A DNA stretch of 64,000 nucleotides. Source: Promicromonospora sp. AC04 (GTDB lineage: Bacteria; Actinomycetota; Actinomycetes; Actinomycetales; Cellulomonadaceae). The DNA is taken from NCBI RefSeq assembly GCF_003058225.1, contig NZ_QBUG01000008.1:186001-250000 (forward strand), written 5' to 3'. A model generated the notes under the pieces. It was not told the origin of the DNA, did not search any database, and saw nothing but the letters and a program-made list of their open reading frames with translations. Below, piece after piece: positions 41,825 to 49,557 of this stretch (positions within the stretch are counted from its first letter, which is position 1; each line of letters opens with the position of its first letter). Position numbers and translations under genes: made by a program.

Positions 41825-43813
41825 GTGGGCAGGGTCAGCGCAGGGGACGAGATCGCTGGTCGGTATCGGCTGGTGCAGCCGCTCGGGTCCGGCGGTCAGG
41901 GCGAGGTCTGGGAGGCCACGAGCCTGACCGTGAGCACGCTGCGGGTCGCGCTGAAGCGCGTGCACCAGGAGGACGACGGCGCGCGGCGTGCCCTGGAGGA
42001 GGCGGAGAAGCTCGCCCGGGTGCGGCACGCGAACGTGGTGTCGGTGCACGACGTCGTCGCCGACGGCGACGACCACTGGATCGTGATGGGCTACGTGGCC
42101 GGTGAGCCGCTGGGACAGCTCGGGAAGATCACCGTCGAGGACGCCGCGGCCTATGGCGCGCAGCTCGCGGACGGGCTGATCGCCGTGCACGCCCAGGACC
42201 TGCTGCATCGTGATGTGACGCCGGCGAACGTGATAGTGGCGGACGGCGTGGCCACGCTGATCGACTTCGGCATAGCGCACAGCGTCGCGGACGCGGACAC
42301 GGCGACCAGCGGGGCGCGCGTGACCGGGACGCCGGGGTATCTGGCGCCCGAGATGCTCGTCCCGGACACGCAGTACCGCCGTCCGGCGGACGTGTTCGGG
42401 CTGGGCGCCACGCTGTACCGGGCGCTGGAGGGGACCTCGCCGTTCGGCGAGGGGAGCGACGCGCAGCTCTTCGCCCGGACCGAGCGCGACGACGTGCGCC
42501 AGCCGCGTCGTGCGGGCGCGATGTCGGGTGTGCTGATGCGCATGCTCGACAAGAACCCGCGCGGACGGCCGGCGCTCGAGGCAGTTCGTGACGAGCTGAG
42601 GAGCATCGCCGGCGGGAACGGGCCGCTCCCGCCCCCTCCGGGGCCCAAGGGCGGACGGCGCACGCGGGTGCTCGTCGCGGCGGCCTGCGCGGCAGTGCTC
42701 GTGGTCGCCGGTGCGCTGTACTCGTGGAACGCGTTCGGGCCGCCCTCCGACGGACCGGACCAGGCCGAGGGCACCGAGGCCCCGGCGGCCGACCCGAGCC
42801 GGACCGGTCTCGACGCGCAGCCGAAGTCCACGCCGCAGGCCAAGGCCACCGCGACTCCGGAGGCGACCGAGCCCGAGCCCACACCTACGCCGACGCCGGA
42901 CGAGAAGGCCGGCGGGTCGGACGGCGGCGGCAACGACGGCGGGGAACCGCCGGTCGTCGCGGCGCCGATCCAGTTCCCGGACAAGTCCGCCGACGCCGCT
43001 CGCGAGGCGTCCTGGGACCCGTGCAAGCTGCTGGGCGGCGGGGCGCTCGACCGGTTCGGCACCTCACGGACGGACAGCGACCGCGACGTCTTCCAGATGT
43101 GCACCGTGACGGTCTCGAACGGCTCTTCGCTCAGCGAGGTCGAGCTGACGATGTTCACCGGCGAGGACCCGGACGGGAGCGGGTCGGACCAGGGCGGCGG
43201 CGTGACGCTCTACTCGTCCGACGGCGGCGCCGAGTGTTCCCGCGACGTCGTCTTCGGCGCGGGCGGCCGGTACACCCTGTCCTTCGAGGCGAAGCAGGTG
43301 GAGGGCTCCGGCGCGGACCTGTGCGGGATGGCCGGGTCCGTCGCGGACCGGGCAGTCTCCCTGGTCAAGGCCGACGAGATCCCGGTCCGCACGGCGCTCC
43401 CGCTGCCCGGCTCCGTCATCACGCGCAGCACGTGCCCCCTGCCGTCGGACGACGCCCTGCGCGCGGCCCTCGGCGTCGACGACCTGGTGGGCCCGGGGCG
43501 GGAGTTCGCCGAGTGGGACTGCAACTGGGACGGCGACGAGGGCCGCTACCTGCGGATCATGTTCCAGCGGGACGAGGGGTACGCGCCGGGGGAGAGCACC
43601 GAGCACTCCCTGTCCGGGTACACCGCCTACGAGCGAGGCGACGCCTGGGAAGAGGGGTGCCTGGTCGACGTCGTCGCCCAGGAGGGGGCCAGCCCCGAGG
43701 GCGACGGCACGGTGACCGAGCTGCTGCGCGTGCACCTCACGGGCGAGAGCGACCAGGACACGCTGTGCGACGCCGCGGTGGCCGTGGCGCGGTCCGCGGC
43801 GGCGGCGCTGTAG
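41825..43813 (+). CDS. Receptor-like Ser/Thr protein kinase
   Basis: The 662-aa kinase has a kinase domain at residues ~12-270: Gly loop LGSGGQGEVWEA, Lys44 in VALKRV, catalytic loop LHRDVTPANVIV (Asp130, Asn135), DFG Asp147 in LIDFGIA, and GTPGYLAPE. Residue 132 is Thr where Ser/Thr kinases normally have Lys (HRDxKP), so phosphotransfer may be altered. A TM helix (VLVAAACAAVLVVAGALY) and Pro/Thr linker lead to a ~300-residue extracellular region with two related Cys-containing halves (DPCKLLGGGALDRFG and STCPLPSDDALRAALG). GTG at 41825 is the apparent start. It converges, six bases apart, with an FHA-domain gene, a likely signalling partner. Confidence 0.92.
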   Translation: MGRVSAGDEIAGRYRLVQPLGSGGQGEVWEATSLTVSTLRVALKRVHQEDDGARRALEEAEKLARVRHANVVSVHDVVADGDDHWIVMGYVAGEPLGQLGKITVEDAAAYGAQLADGLIAVHAQDLLHRDVTPANVIVADGVATLIDFGIAHSVADADTATSGARVTGTPGYLAPEMLVPDTQYRRPADVFGLGATLYRALEGTSPFGEGSDAQLFARTERDDVRQPRRAGAMSGVLMRMLDKNPRGRPALEAVRDELRSIAGGNGPLPPPPGPKGGRRTRVLVAAACAAVLVVAGALYSWNAFGPPSDGPDQAEGTEAPAADPSRTGLDAQPKSTPQAKATATPEATEPEPTPTPTPDEKAGGSDGGGNDGGEPPVVAAPIQFPDKSADAAREASWDPCKLLGGGALDRFGTSRTDSDRDVFQMCTVTVSNGSSLSEVELTMFTGEDPDGSGSDQGGGVTLYSSDGGAECSRDVVFGAGGRYTLSFEAKQVEGSGADLCGMAGSVADRAVSLVKADEIPVRTALPLPGSVITRSTCPLPSDDALRAALGVDDLVGPGREFAEWDCNWDGDEGRYLRIMFQRDEGYAPGESTEHSLSGYTAYERGDAWEEGCLVDVVAQEGASPEGDGTVTELLRVHLTGESDQDTLCDAAVAVARSAAAAL

Positions 43814-43819
43814 TCCGGC

Positions 43820-44638
43820 TCAGTCGAGGATCGCCAGGTCCGGCGGGACGAGGGTCCGCGAGGCGAGCAGCTCCATGATGAGGTTGTGCTTCAGGCGGCT
43901 CCCGCCGCGCTGGCCGACCTCGTCCTGGAGCAGCCCGGGGACACCGTTCTTCGCGAGGCGTTTGCGCACCCTGTCCACGGTGTGCCCGACGACGGGTACG
44001 GTCCAGCCGCCCGTGGGGTCGATCTCGTCCAGGAGGTTCGCGACCGCCTCCCTGGACCAGGGCTCGGGGTGGTCCTCGTGCAGGAGGTACGGCTGGGCCG
44101 TCGCGATCAGGGCGAGCTTCTCCCGGCGGTCCAGCAGCCACTGGTGCCCTTCGAACGTGGGGGCGCCGTGCGCGGACACCGGCCCCTGTCCCGTGCCGTC
44201 GGACACGTAGATCTCCACCAGGTGGCTGCGGTTCCCGGCGGTCCGGATGAACACGGGCGTGTACCCGGGAGCGAGCGGGTACGGGTCGCTCTCCGTGAAG
44301 AGCTGCTGCGTCCCGGGGAGCTGGAGGTTGCGGCGCCCGATGTTCCGCAGCCACCAGGCGCCGTCGTGGAACGTCACCGTCCCGTGCTTGCGGCTGACGT
44401 TCTGGTCGTCGCCGCCCACGCACACCTGCACCTCGGGCTTGTTGCGGCCGAAGGTGACCTTCCGGTCGGGGCGCGGCCGGAGCCGGACACCCCCGGAGAG
44501 GCTCCGCGCGTACAGGGTTCCCGGGACGTGGTCGGGGACCCCGTGGGCGAGGCTGCCCTGGGTCACCAGCAACGGCTCCACACCGTCCAGCCCTGAACCG
44601 TCCAGCTGTGAACCGTCCAGCTGTGAGATGTCGGTCAT
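43820..44638 (-). CDS. FHA-domain protein with C-terminal winged-helix-like region
   Basis: The 272-aa cytoplasmic protein has an N-terminal repeat (SQLDGSQLDGSGLDG), then an FHA domain at residues ~48-150 with the phosphothreonine-binding signature GRN (64-66), SRKHG (82-86) and NIGRRNLQL. The C-terminal ~100 residues look like a winged helix (REKLALIATAQPYLLHEDHP, TVDRVRKRLAKNGVPGLLQD). FHA domains bind pThr on kinases and their targets. Sitting tail-to-tail with the Ser/Thr kinase, it is a natural candidate to read that signal and act on DNA or another partner. ATG at 44638 has GTAGGAGG upstream. Confidence 0.88.
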   Translation of the reverse strand: MTDISQLDGSQLDGSGLDGVEPLLVTQGSLAHGVPDHVPGTLYARSLSGGVRLRPRPDRKVTFGRNKPEVQVCVGGDDQNVSRKHGTVTFHDGAWWLRNIGRRNLQLPGTQQLFTESDPYPLAPGYTPVFIRTAGNRSHLVEIYVSDGTGQGPVSAHGAPTFEGHQWLLDRREKLALIATAQPYLLHEDHPEPWSREAVANLLDEIDPTGGWTVPVVGHTVDRVRKRLAKNGVPGLLQDEVGQRGGSRLKHNLIMELLASRTLVPPDLAILD

Positions 44639-44736
44639 GTCAAACCTCCTACGACTCCTACGACGTCGGACCACCCGAAGGCTCGCACGGCTCGTCGGGA
44701 GGGGTCCCGAGCAACCGGTCCCATGATGTCGCAGTC

Positions 44737-44790
44737 GCCCGCCACGGGGAGGGGGCGCGGGAGATGGTGCGGTTGGTCCCCGTGGCGGGC
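44737..44790 (-). terminator. Long inverted repeat after the GH9 gene
   Basis: Perfect 14-bp arms GCCCGCCACGGGGA and TCCCCGTGGCGGGC are separated by 26 bases, just past the GH9 stop on the minus strand and upstream of the FHA gene. It probably ends GH9 transcription. Confidence 0.6.
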
Positions 44791-44795
44791 GGGTC

Positions 44796-47126
44796 TCAGA
44801 CCGCGGCGAGGTGCGCCTTGCCCTTCGTCCCCCTCGTGGTCCGGGCCACGGACCCGTCACCGAGGTCCGCGGCGAAGGAGGCGACCCAGGCCAGCGACGA
44901 GTTCCAGTTGATGGTGATCTCGTTGACGGCCCACGCGCGGATGTCGTCGACGTAGCACCACTGGGGCAGGCACCCCTCGAGCCACGACCCGGACACCGGG
45001 TCCTGGATGCTCGAGTTCGGTCCCCCGGAGACCGTGCCGCGGGGCGGGTTGGGCAGCGCCGGGTCGAGGCTGTGGGCGTACCACCGGCTGTGCTGGTCGT
45101 GCGCGTTCACCGTGCCGTATCCCGTGACGTAGGACATGCCCAGCACGTTGCGGCCCAGGAGATAGTCGAGCCCTTCGAGCACCGAGCGCGCGTAGCCGGC
45201 GTCACCGGTGATGTCGAACGCGGTGGCGATGACCACCTGGTTGTTGAGCATCGAGCTGTTCGACCCCCACGCGTACCGGCCGCCGGCCGGTGTGTAGGTC
45301 TGCCCGAACGCCTCGCCGTCCTGGAGCGCGACGAGCCGGTCCGCACCCGCGACCACGGAGTCGCGCACGGCCTCGCGGTCGGGCAGGTCCGACGGCACGG
45401 TGGCCAGGTCCATCCGGCCCAGCGCCGCGACCGAGCCCCAGTAGAAGCCGTCCGGGGAGAAGACCTGAGCCTCGTGCAGGGGGCTGGCGGTCACATCGTT
45501 CTCGTAGCCGGAGTCGCCCGTGGTGAGGTAGAGCTCAGCGGCGGCCCAGTAGAACTCGTCCTGGACGTCGGCGTCGTTGTACGGGCCACCGCCGGCCGCC
45601 CCGTCCTCGCGCGGTGCGAACAGGTCGGGGTGGGCCTGCGCGGCGTCGTACGCGGTAGTCGCCGCCCGGAGCAGCTCGTCCGAGAACGACGGGTCGAGGG
45701 TCCGCCACAGCCGCGCGCCGGTCGCCGCGACCGCCGCGAGGTTGAGCGTCGCGGCCGTCGACGGGCGGTGGAGGGCGCGCGCCTTCGGGTCGGCGGAGGG
45801 GAGCAGGGGCAGCCCGGTCCACGCGACGTCGTGCACCTTGTGGTGCGCCATGCCCGCGAGGGGCTCGCCGTCGGGCACCTGCATCTTGAGCATGAGCTCC
45901 AGGTTCCAGCGGGCCTCGTCGAGGATGTCGGGCACGTCGTTGCCGCGCTCGGGGACGCGCAGGGTGGAGTCGCCCAGGGCACCGTCGTCGACGACGTCGG
46001 CGTACAGCGTGCGCTCGTAGGCGGACAGGAGCTGGTGGGTGGCGATCCCGCCGTTGACCACGTACTTGCCGTGGTCACCCGCGTCGTACCAGCCGCCCGT
46101 GACGTCGAGCGTGTAGTCGCAGGTCCAGTTGTCCATCCACTCCTTGGGCTCCTGGCACGGGACCGCCGTGTCGCCCTGGTTGGGCAGCACGCCGACGTGA
46201 CCCGCGGGGCGCGCGTACTCGGCCCCGGCGATCGCGCCGTCGATCGCGATGCCCGACCGGTTCGTATAGAAGAAGGTCATCGCGTCCGCCCGCAGGCCCT
46301 GGTAGACGTCGGCGGCGATGTCGAACGGGTGGCTCGACTCGGTACCCACCGTAAGGTGCGCGTCCCGCGCCGACCGGGTGTACGACGTGAAGTCGATGGT
46401 GTGCACCGCCGCACCCGACGAGGGATCGGTACCACGCGGCGTCGTCGTGCCGCTGGTCAGGACCGACCCGGTGCCGGACACCAGGCTCCACGGCTGGGCC
46501 GTGGTCGCGTCCGTGACCACTGTCGCCTCCTTCGGGCCGCGGGGCAGGTAGCCGGTCTGGTTGACCTTGATCGCCGGTCCCGTGTCGGGGACGTAGTCGA
46601 AGGGCGGGCCGACGAGGCTGATGTCGTCCAGGCACAGGCCGTACGCGCCCTGTCCGCCGAGCTGGAACGCGACCTGGTTGGAGACGGGCAGGTCCCCCTC
46701 CGGGGTGGTGAAGGTGTAGGTGGTGGTGACCTCCGTCGTGCCGACGGCGAGGCTCCTGGACAGGTACGGCGTGCCGGCCGTCGAGTCCGTCGGCTGCACG
46801 ATGGGCTTGATCGTGACCGCACGGTCCGCCCGGGCGGTGAACGTGAGCGTGTACTGCGACCCCGACCGCAGCGCGAGGTCGTTCTGCCCGACGATCGCAC
46901 CCCACGGGTCGGCGACGTCGGGCACGGTCACGCAGAGCTCGTCGGTCGACACGTCCGGCGTCATCCCGGCGTTCGTCCACCACGGCTTGCTCTCCGCGTC
47001 GAACGTGCCGTTGACCAGGATCTCTTCTTCGGGATCCTGAAGGGCGGCACCGGCGGCGGGCAGGGTCGCCACCGTCAGTGCGGCGGCGAGGAGCGGCGCG
47101 ACGATGCGCCGTGCTGTTCGGACCAC
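44796..47126 (-). CDS. Secreted GH9 endoglucanase (CBM4/9-like, CelD_N Ig-like, GH9)
   Basis: This 776-aa cellulase has a signal peptide (LLAAALTVATLPAAGAAL), then a CBM4/9-like beta-sandwich (LVNGTFDAESKPWWTN to LCLDDISLVGPP, ~35-180). An Ig-like CelD_N domain (IKVNQTGYLPRGPKEATVV, ~190-285) precedes the GH9 catalytic domain with GGWYDAGDHGKYVVN (catalytic base Asp pair), the His motif RNVLGMSYVTGYG and the acid Glu in VNEITINWNSSLAW. This order is typical of theme C/D GH9 processive or endo enzymes. GTG at 47126 has AAGGA upstream. It follows the dehydrogenase gene but is separated by a strong hairpin, so it probably has its own promoter. Confidence 0.95.
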   Translation of the reverse strand: MVRTARRIVAPLLAAALTVATLPAAGAALQDPEEEILVNGTFDAESKPWWTNAGMTPDVSTDELCVTVPDVADPWGAIVGQNDLALRSGSQYTLTFTARADRAVTIKPIVQPTDSTAGTPYLSRSLAVGTTEVTTTYTFTTPEGDLPVSNQVAFQLGGQGAYGLCLDDISLVGPPFDYVPDTGPAIKVNQTGYLPRGPKEATVVTDATTAQPWSLVSGTGSVLTSGTTTPRGTDPSSGAAVHTIDFTSYTRSARDAHLTVGTESSHPFDIAADVYQGLRADAMTFFYTNRSGIAIDGAIAGAEYARPAGHVGVLPNQGDTAVPCQEPKEWMDNWTCDYTLDVTGGWYDAGDHGKYVVNGGIATHQLLSAYERTLYADVVDDGALGDSTLRVPERGNDVPDILDEARWNLELMLKMQVPDGEPLAGMAHHKVHDVAWTGLPLLPSADPKARALHRPSTAATLNLAAVAATGARLWRTLDPSFSDELLRAATTAYDAAQAHPDLFAPREDGAAGGGPYNDADVQDEFYWAAAELYLTTGDSGYENDVTASPLHEAQVFSPDGFYWGSVAALGRMDLATVPSDLPDREAVRDSVVAGADRLVALQDGEAFGQTYTPAGGRYAWGSNSSMLNNQVVIATAFDITGDAGYARSVLEGLDYLLGRNVLGMSYVTGYGTVNAHDQHSRWYAHSLDPALPNPPRGTVSGGPNSSIQDPVSGSWLEGCLPQWCYVDDIRAWAVNEITINWNSSLAWVASFAADLGDGSVARTTRGTKGKAHLAAV

Positions 47127-47159
47127 GTTGTCCTTCTTCCTGTCGTCTCTCCGATGGAT

Positions 47160-47188
47160 CCGCCGGCGCCCGGGACGAGCGCCGGCGG
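47160..47188 (-). terminator. Hairpin between dehydrogenase and GH9 genes
   Basis: Perfect 10-bp arms CCGCCGGCGC and GCGCCGGCGG enclose a 9-base loop, nine bases after the dehydrogenase stop codon (minus strand). It is a likely terminator that isolates the GH9 gene. Confidence 0.75.
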
Positions 47189-47196
47189 CTTCGAGC

Positions 47197-48207
47197 TCAG
47201 GCCGTGATGGCCAGGTTCTCCGGGTGCACCGGCGTGCGGAACGTTCCGGTGCGGACCCAGGACTCGACCTCGTCCGCTGCCGCGTCCCCGAGGCGCCGCA
47301 GCTCTCCGCCCACCGACCCCGCGATGTGCGGCGTCAGGACGACCTCCGGGTGGTAGTACAGCGGGGAGTCCGGGGGCAGGATCTCCGGCTCGGTCACGTC
47401 CAGGACGGCGCGTACCCGGCCGGACACGACCGCGTCGGTGAGCGCCGCCGTGTCGACGAGCCCGCCCCGTGCCGTGTTCACCAGCACGGCCTTCGGCCGC
47501 ATGAGCGCCAGCCGGCGCGCGTCGGCCAGGTGCCGGGTCTCCGGCAGGTCGGGAGCATGGAGGGTCACGACGTCGCTGGCCCGGAAGAGCTCGTCCAGGC
47601 CGACCAGGCGCGCGCCGAGAGCCCGCGCCGCGGCGTCGTCGACGTGCGGGTCGGAGACCAGGAGGTCGAGGTCGAAGGCGGCCAGGTGGCTCAGGACGCG
47701 ACGACCGATCCGGGACGCGCCGACGACGCCGACCGTGCGCCGGTAGTTGCCGGCCTGGGGGAACCGGGTGCTCCAGTCCGCGCCGGCGCGCTCGCGGCGA
47801 TAGGCCGCGCGCATCGCCCCCGCCTGCTTGTTCGCCAGCAGGATCTGCGCGACGGTGTACTCGGCCACCGGGACGGCATTGGCATCCGCGGCCGAGCTGA
47901 CCGCGATCCCCGCGTCCCAGAACGTGTCGGGCAGGTGGTTCTTCACCGTGCCGGCGGCGTGGACGACGGCCTGGAGCCGGCCGGCGCTCAGCACGCCCGG
48001 TTCGAGCACCGGGCAGCCCCACCCCGTGATCAGGACGTCGGTGGCCCGCAGCTGCTCGCGTGCGGCGGGAACCGTGAGGTCATGGATGACCTCGGTGTGC
48101 ACGCTGCCGAGCGCCGCCAGCCTCCGCAGCGCCGCGTCGTCGAAGAGGCGCGGCCTGAGGTGGGGTTGCATGGCGAAGGAGATCGTCCACGGGATTGGTC
48201 GCGACAT
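47197..48207 (-). CDS. D-isomer-specific 2-hydroxyacid dehydrogenase
   Basis: This 336-aa NAD(P)-dependent oxidoreductase of 2-keto/2-hydroxy acids has the nucleotide-binding Rossmann motif TVGVVGASRIGRRVL; note GASRIG in place of the usual GxGxxG (final Gly kept, second Gly replaced). The catalytic Arg is in VNTARGGLVD, Glu in LDVTEPE and His in LTPHIAGSVGGE. It stands beside the DeoR/LacI-type regulator and a DUF2264 gene, so it may process a sugar acid from polysaccharide breakdown. A palindrome matching the one upstream of DUF2264 lies 77 bp before its start. Confidence 0.9.
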   Translation of the reverse strand: MSRPIPWTISFAMQPHLRPRLFDDAALRRLAALGSVHTEVIHDLTVPAAREQLRATDVLITGWGCPVLEPGVLSAGRLQAVVHAAGTVKNHLPDTFWDAGIAVSSAADANAVPVAEYTVAQILLANKQAGAMRAAYRRERAGADWSTRFPQAGNYRRTVGVVGASRIGRRVLSHLAAFDLDLLVSDPHVDDAAARALGARLVGLDELFRASDVVTLHAPDLPETRHLADARRLALMRPKAVLVNTARGGLVDTAALTDAVVSGRVRAVLDVTEPEILPPDSPLYYHPEVVLTPHIAGSVGGELRRLGDAAADEVESWVRTGTFRTPVHPENLAITA

Positions 48208-48218
48208 GGGCTTCCTCG

Positions 48219-48240
48219 TCGTCCGGGTTTGTCCGGACGA
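48219..48240 (-). promoter_or_regulatory. 22-bp inverted repeat before the dehydrogenase gene
   Basis: Perfect 8-bp arms TCGTCCGG and CCGGACGA with a 6-base spacer lie 11 bp upstream of the dehydrogenase start. It could be an mRNA hairpin near the ribosome site, a terminator after the regulator gene, or a second operator. Confidence 0.5.
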
Positions 48241-48283
48241 TCATGGCCCGATGGTGCGAGCGGGTCGTCCTCGCCGGGGACAA

Positions 48284-48301
48284 ACGATCAAGAGCGATCG
48301 T
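48284..48301. promoter_or_regulatory. Candidate operator site A of the DeoR/LacI-type regulator
   Basis: Perfect palindrome ACGATC-AAGAGC-GATCGT overlaps the regulator's stop codon and lies upstream of the dehydrogenase. It has the same GATC-N6-GATC design as the sites at 49499 and 55420. Confidence 0.6.
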
Positions 48302-49388
48302 CCGGCGGGCCGGTTGCGGACCTCGCCGTGGCGGGCGGGACGGTCGAACGCCGCGGGACGAGGCGTGGCACGAGCCGGACCCGCTGCGTGGCGGTGCGCT
48401 TCCCGGTCATCATCCGGTGCGCGGCGACGGACACCGCGAGGCGGCCCACGTCGTACTTGGGCGGCGCGACGGCGGTGAGCGGGACGGAGCCGAGAGCCGC
48501 CAGGACGTCGTCGTACGCGACGATCGAGAGGTCCTCCGGCACTCGCAGCCCGCGCTCGAGAGCGAGGCCGAGCAGCGCGACGGCGTCGTCGTCGGAGTGG
48601 ACGAGGACCGCGGTGGTGCCGGTGGCCGAGCACTCGTCGAGGAGCGACTCGAGCGCGGAGTTCCGCTGCGACAGGTCGTTCTCCTCCGCCACGAAGCGCA
48701 CCGGCGGGATGGCGGCGCGGAGCCCGGGCCGCGCACCCAGCGCACTCTCGAACCCGTCGAGCAGCCGGGCCGACGTCGGCGTCGTGGCCCGCACCGCCAG
48801 CGCCACCCGCTCGTGGCCCTGTTGCGCGAGGTGATCGAGCGCGACTCCCACACCGGCCTCGTGATCGGACCGTACGTAGTCGATCGCCTGGGTGTCGCAC
48901 TGCCGCTCGACGAGCACCACCGGCTTGTCCATGGAGTCGAACCAGGCGGGCAGCCGCGTGTCCGTCGGCCGCGCCGTGACGATGAGGAGCGCGTCCACGC
49001 GTGCGCGCCGCAGCCGTTCGACGATCCGGGTCTCCTCGGACTCGTCGTAGTACGACGTCGCCAGGACCAGCCGGACACCGGATTCACGGGCGCCCTGCCG
49101 GGCACCGGCGAGGATCTCCTGGAAGTAGCCGTAACCGGAGGGGACTACCAGCCCGACGACGCCGAGGCGGTTGCCGTCGTCCGCCTCGGTGGGGATGAGG
49201 ACCCCACCCCCGTGGACCCGCCGGAGCCTGCCCTGACCCGCGAGGGCGGCGACGTCGCGGCGCGCGGTGACCAGCGAGACGCCGAACCGGTCGGCGATCT
49301 CCTGGACGCGCACCGAGCCGCGCAGGCCGAGCTCGGTGAGGATCGCCGCGCGCCGGCGTGCGACGAGCTCTCGCTCACGTGCGCTCAT
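48288..49388 (-). CDS. Hybrid regulator: DeoR-type HTH fused to LacI-type sensor
   Basis: The 366-aa regulator has an N-terminal DeoR winged helix (RRRAAILTELGLRGSVRVQE, IADRFGVSLVTARRDVAALA, GRLRRVHGGGV), not the LacI HTH with its hinge helix. It is joined to a periplasmic-binding-protein sensor of the LacI/GalR type (LGVVGLVVPSGYGYFQEILA, VDYVRSDHEAGVGVALDHL-like segment, DLSIVAYDDVLAALGSVPLT). ATG at 49388 has AGAGGGG upstream. It is divergent from DUF2264 and upstream of the dehydrogenase; palindromes in both regions and before the ABC importer suggest one regulon. It probably senses an oligosaccharide or sugar acid from plant polymers. Confidence 0.9.
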   Translation of the reverse strand: MSARERELVARRRAAILTELGLRGSVRVQEIADRFGVSLVTARRDVAALAGQGRLRRVHGGGVLIPTEADDGNRLGVVGLVVPSGYGYFQEILAGARQGARESGVRLVLATSYYDESEETRIVERLRRARVDALLIVTARPTDTRLPAWFDSMDKPVVLVERQCDTQAIDYVRSDHEAGVGVALDHLAQQGHERVALAVRATTPTSARLLDGFESALGARPGLRAAIPPVRFVAEENDLSQRNSALESLLDECSATGTTAVLVHSDDDAVALLGLALERGLRVPEDLSIVAYDDVLAALGSVPLTAVAPPKYDVGRLAVSVAAHRMMTGKRTATQRVRLVPRLVPRRSTVPPATARSATGPPDDRS

Positions 49389-49498
49389 GGGAGGCCCCTC
49401 TGGTGACGGCCAGGTCCCGGCCGAGCGGGTCCCGGCTGCTCTGGTTCCGGCTGCTCTGGTTCCGGCCACGGTGCCGGACGCCGGCTGCGCCGGGAGCA

Positions 49499-49516
49499 GC
49501 GATCATAATCGATCGC
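49499..49516. promoter_or_regulatory. Candidate operator site B of the DeoR/LacI-type regulator
   Basis: Perfect palindromic arms GCGATC-ATAATC-GATCGC lie in the 169-bp divergent gap between the regulator and DUF2264, 41 bp before the DUF2264 start. Confidence 0.65.
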
Positions 49517-49557
49517 GCAGGTGGACGGTTCGAGGCCCGCGGCACGACGATCCGTAC

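Noticed and set aside
44811-47207. Long open frame antisense to the GH9 gene (798 codons)
   Set aside because: The opposite strand encodes a complete, motif-rich cellulase; the antisense product is low-complexity.
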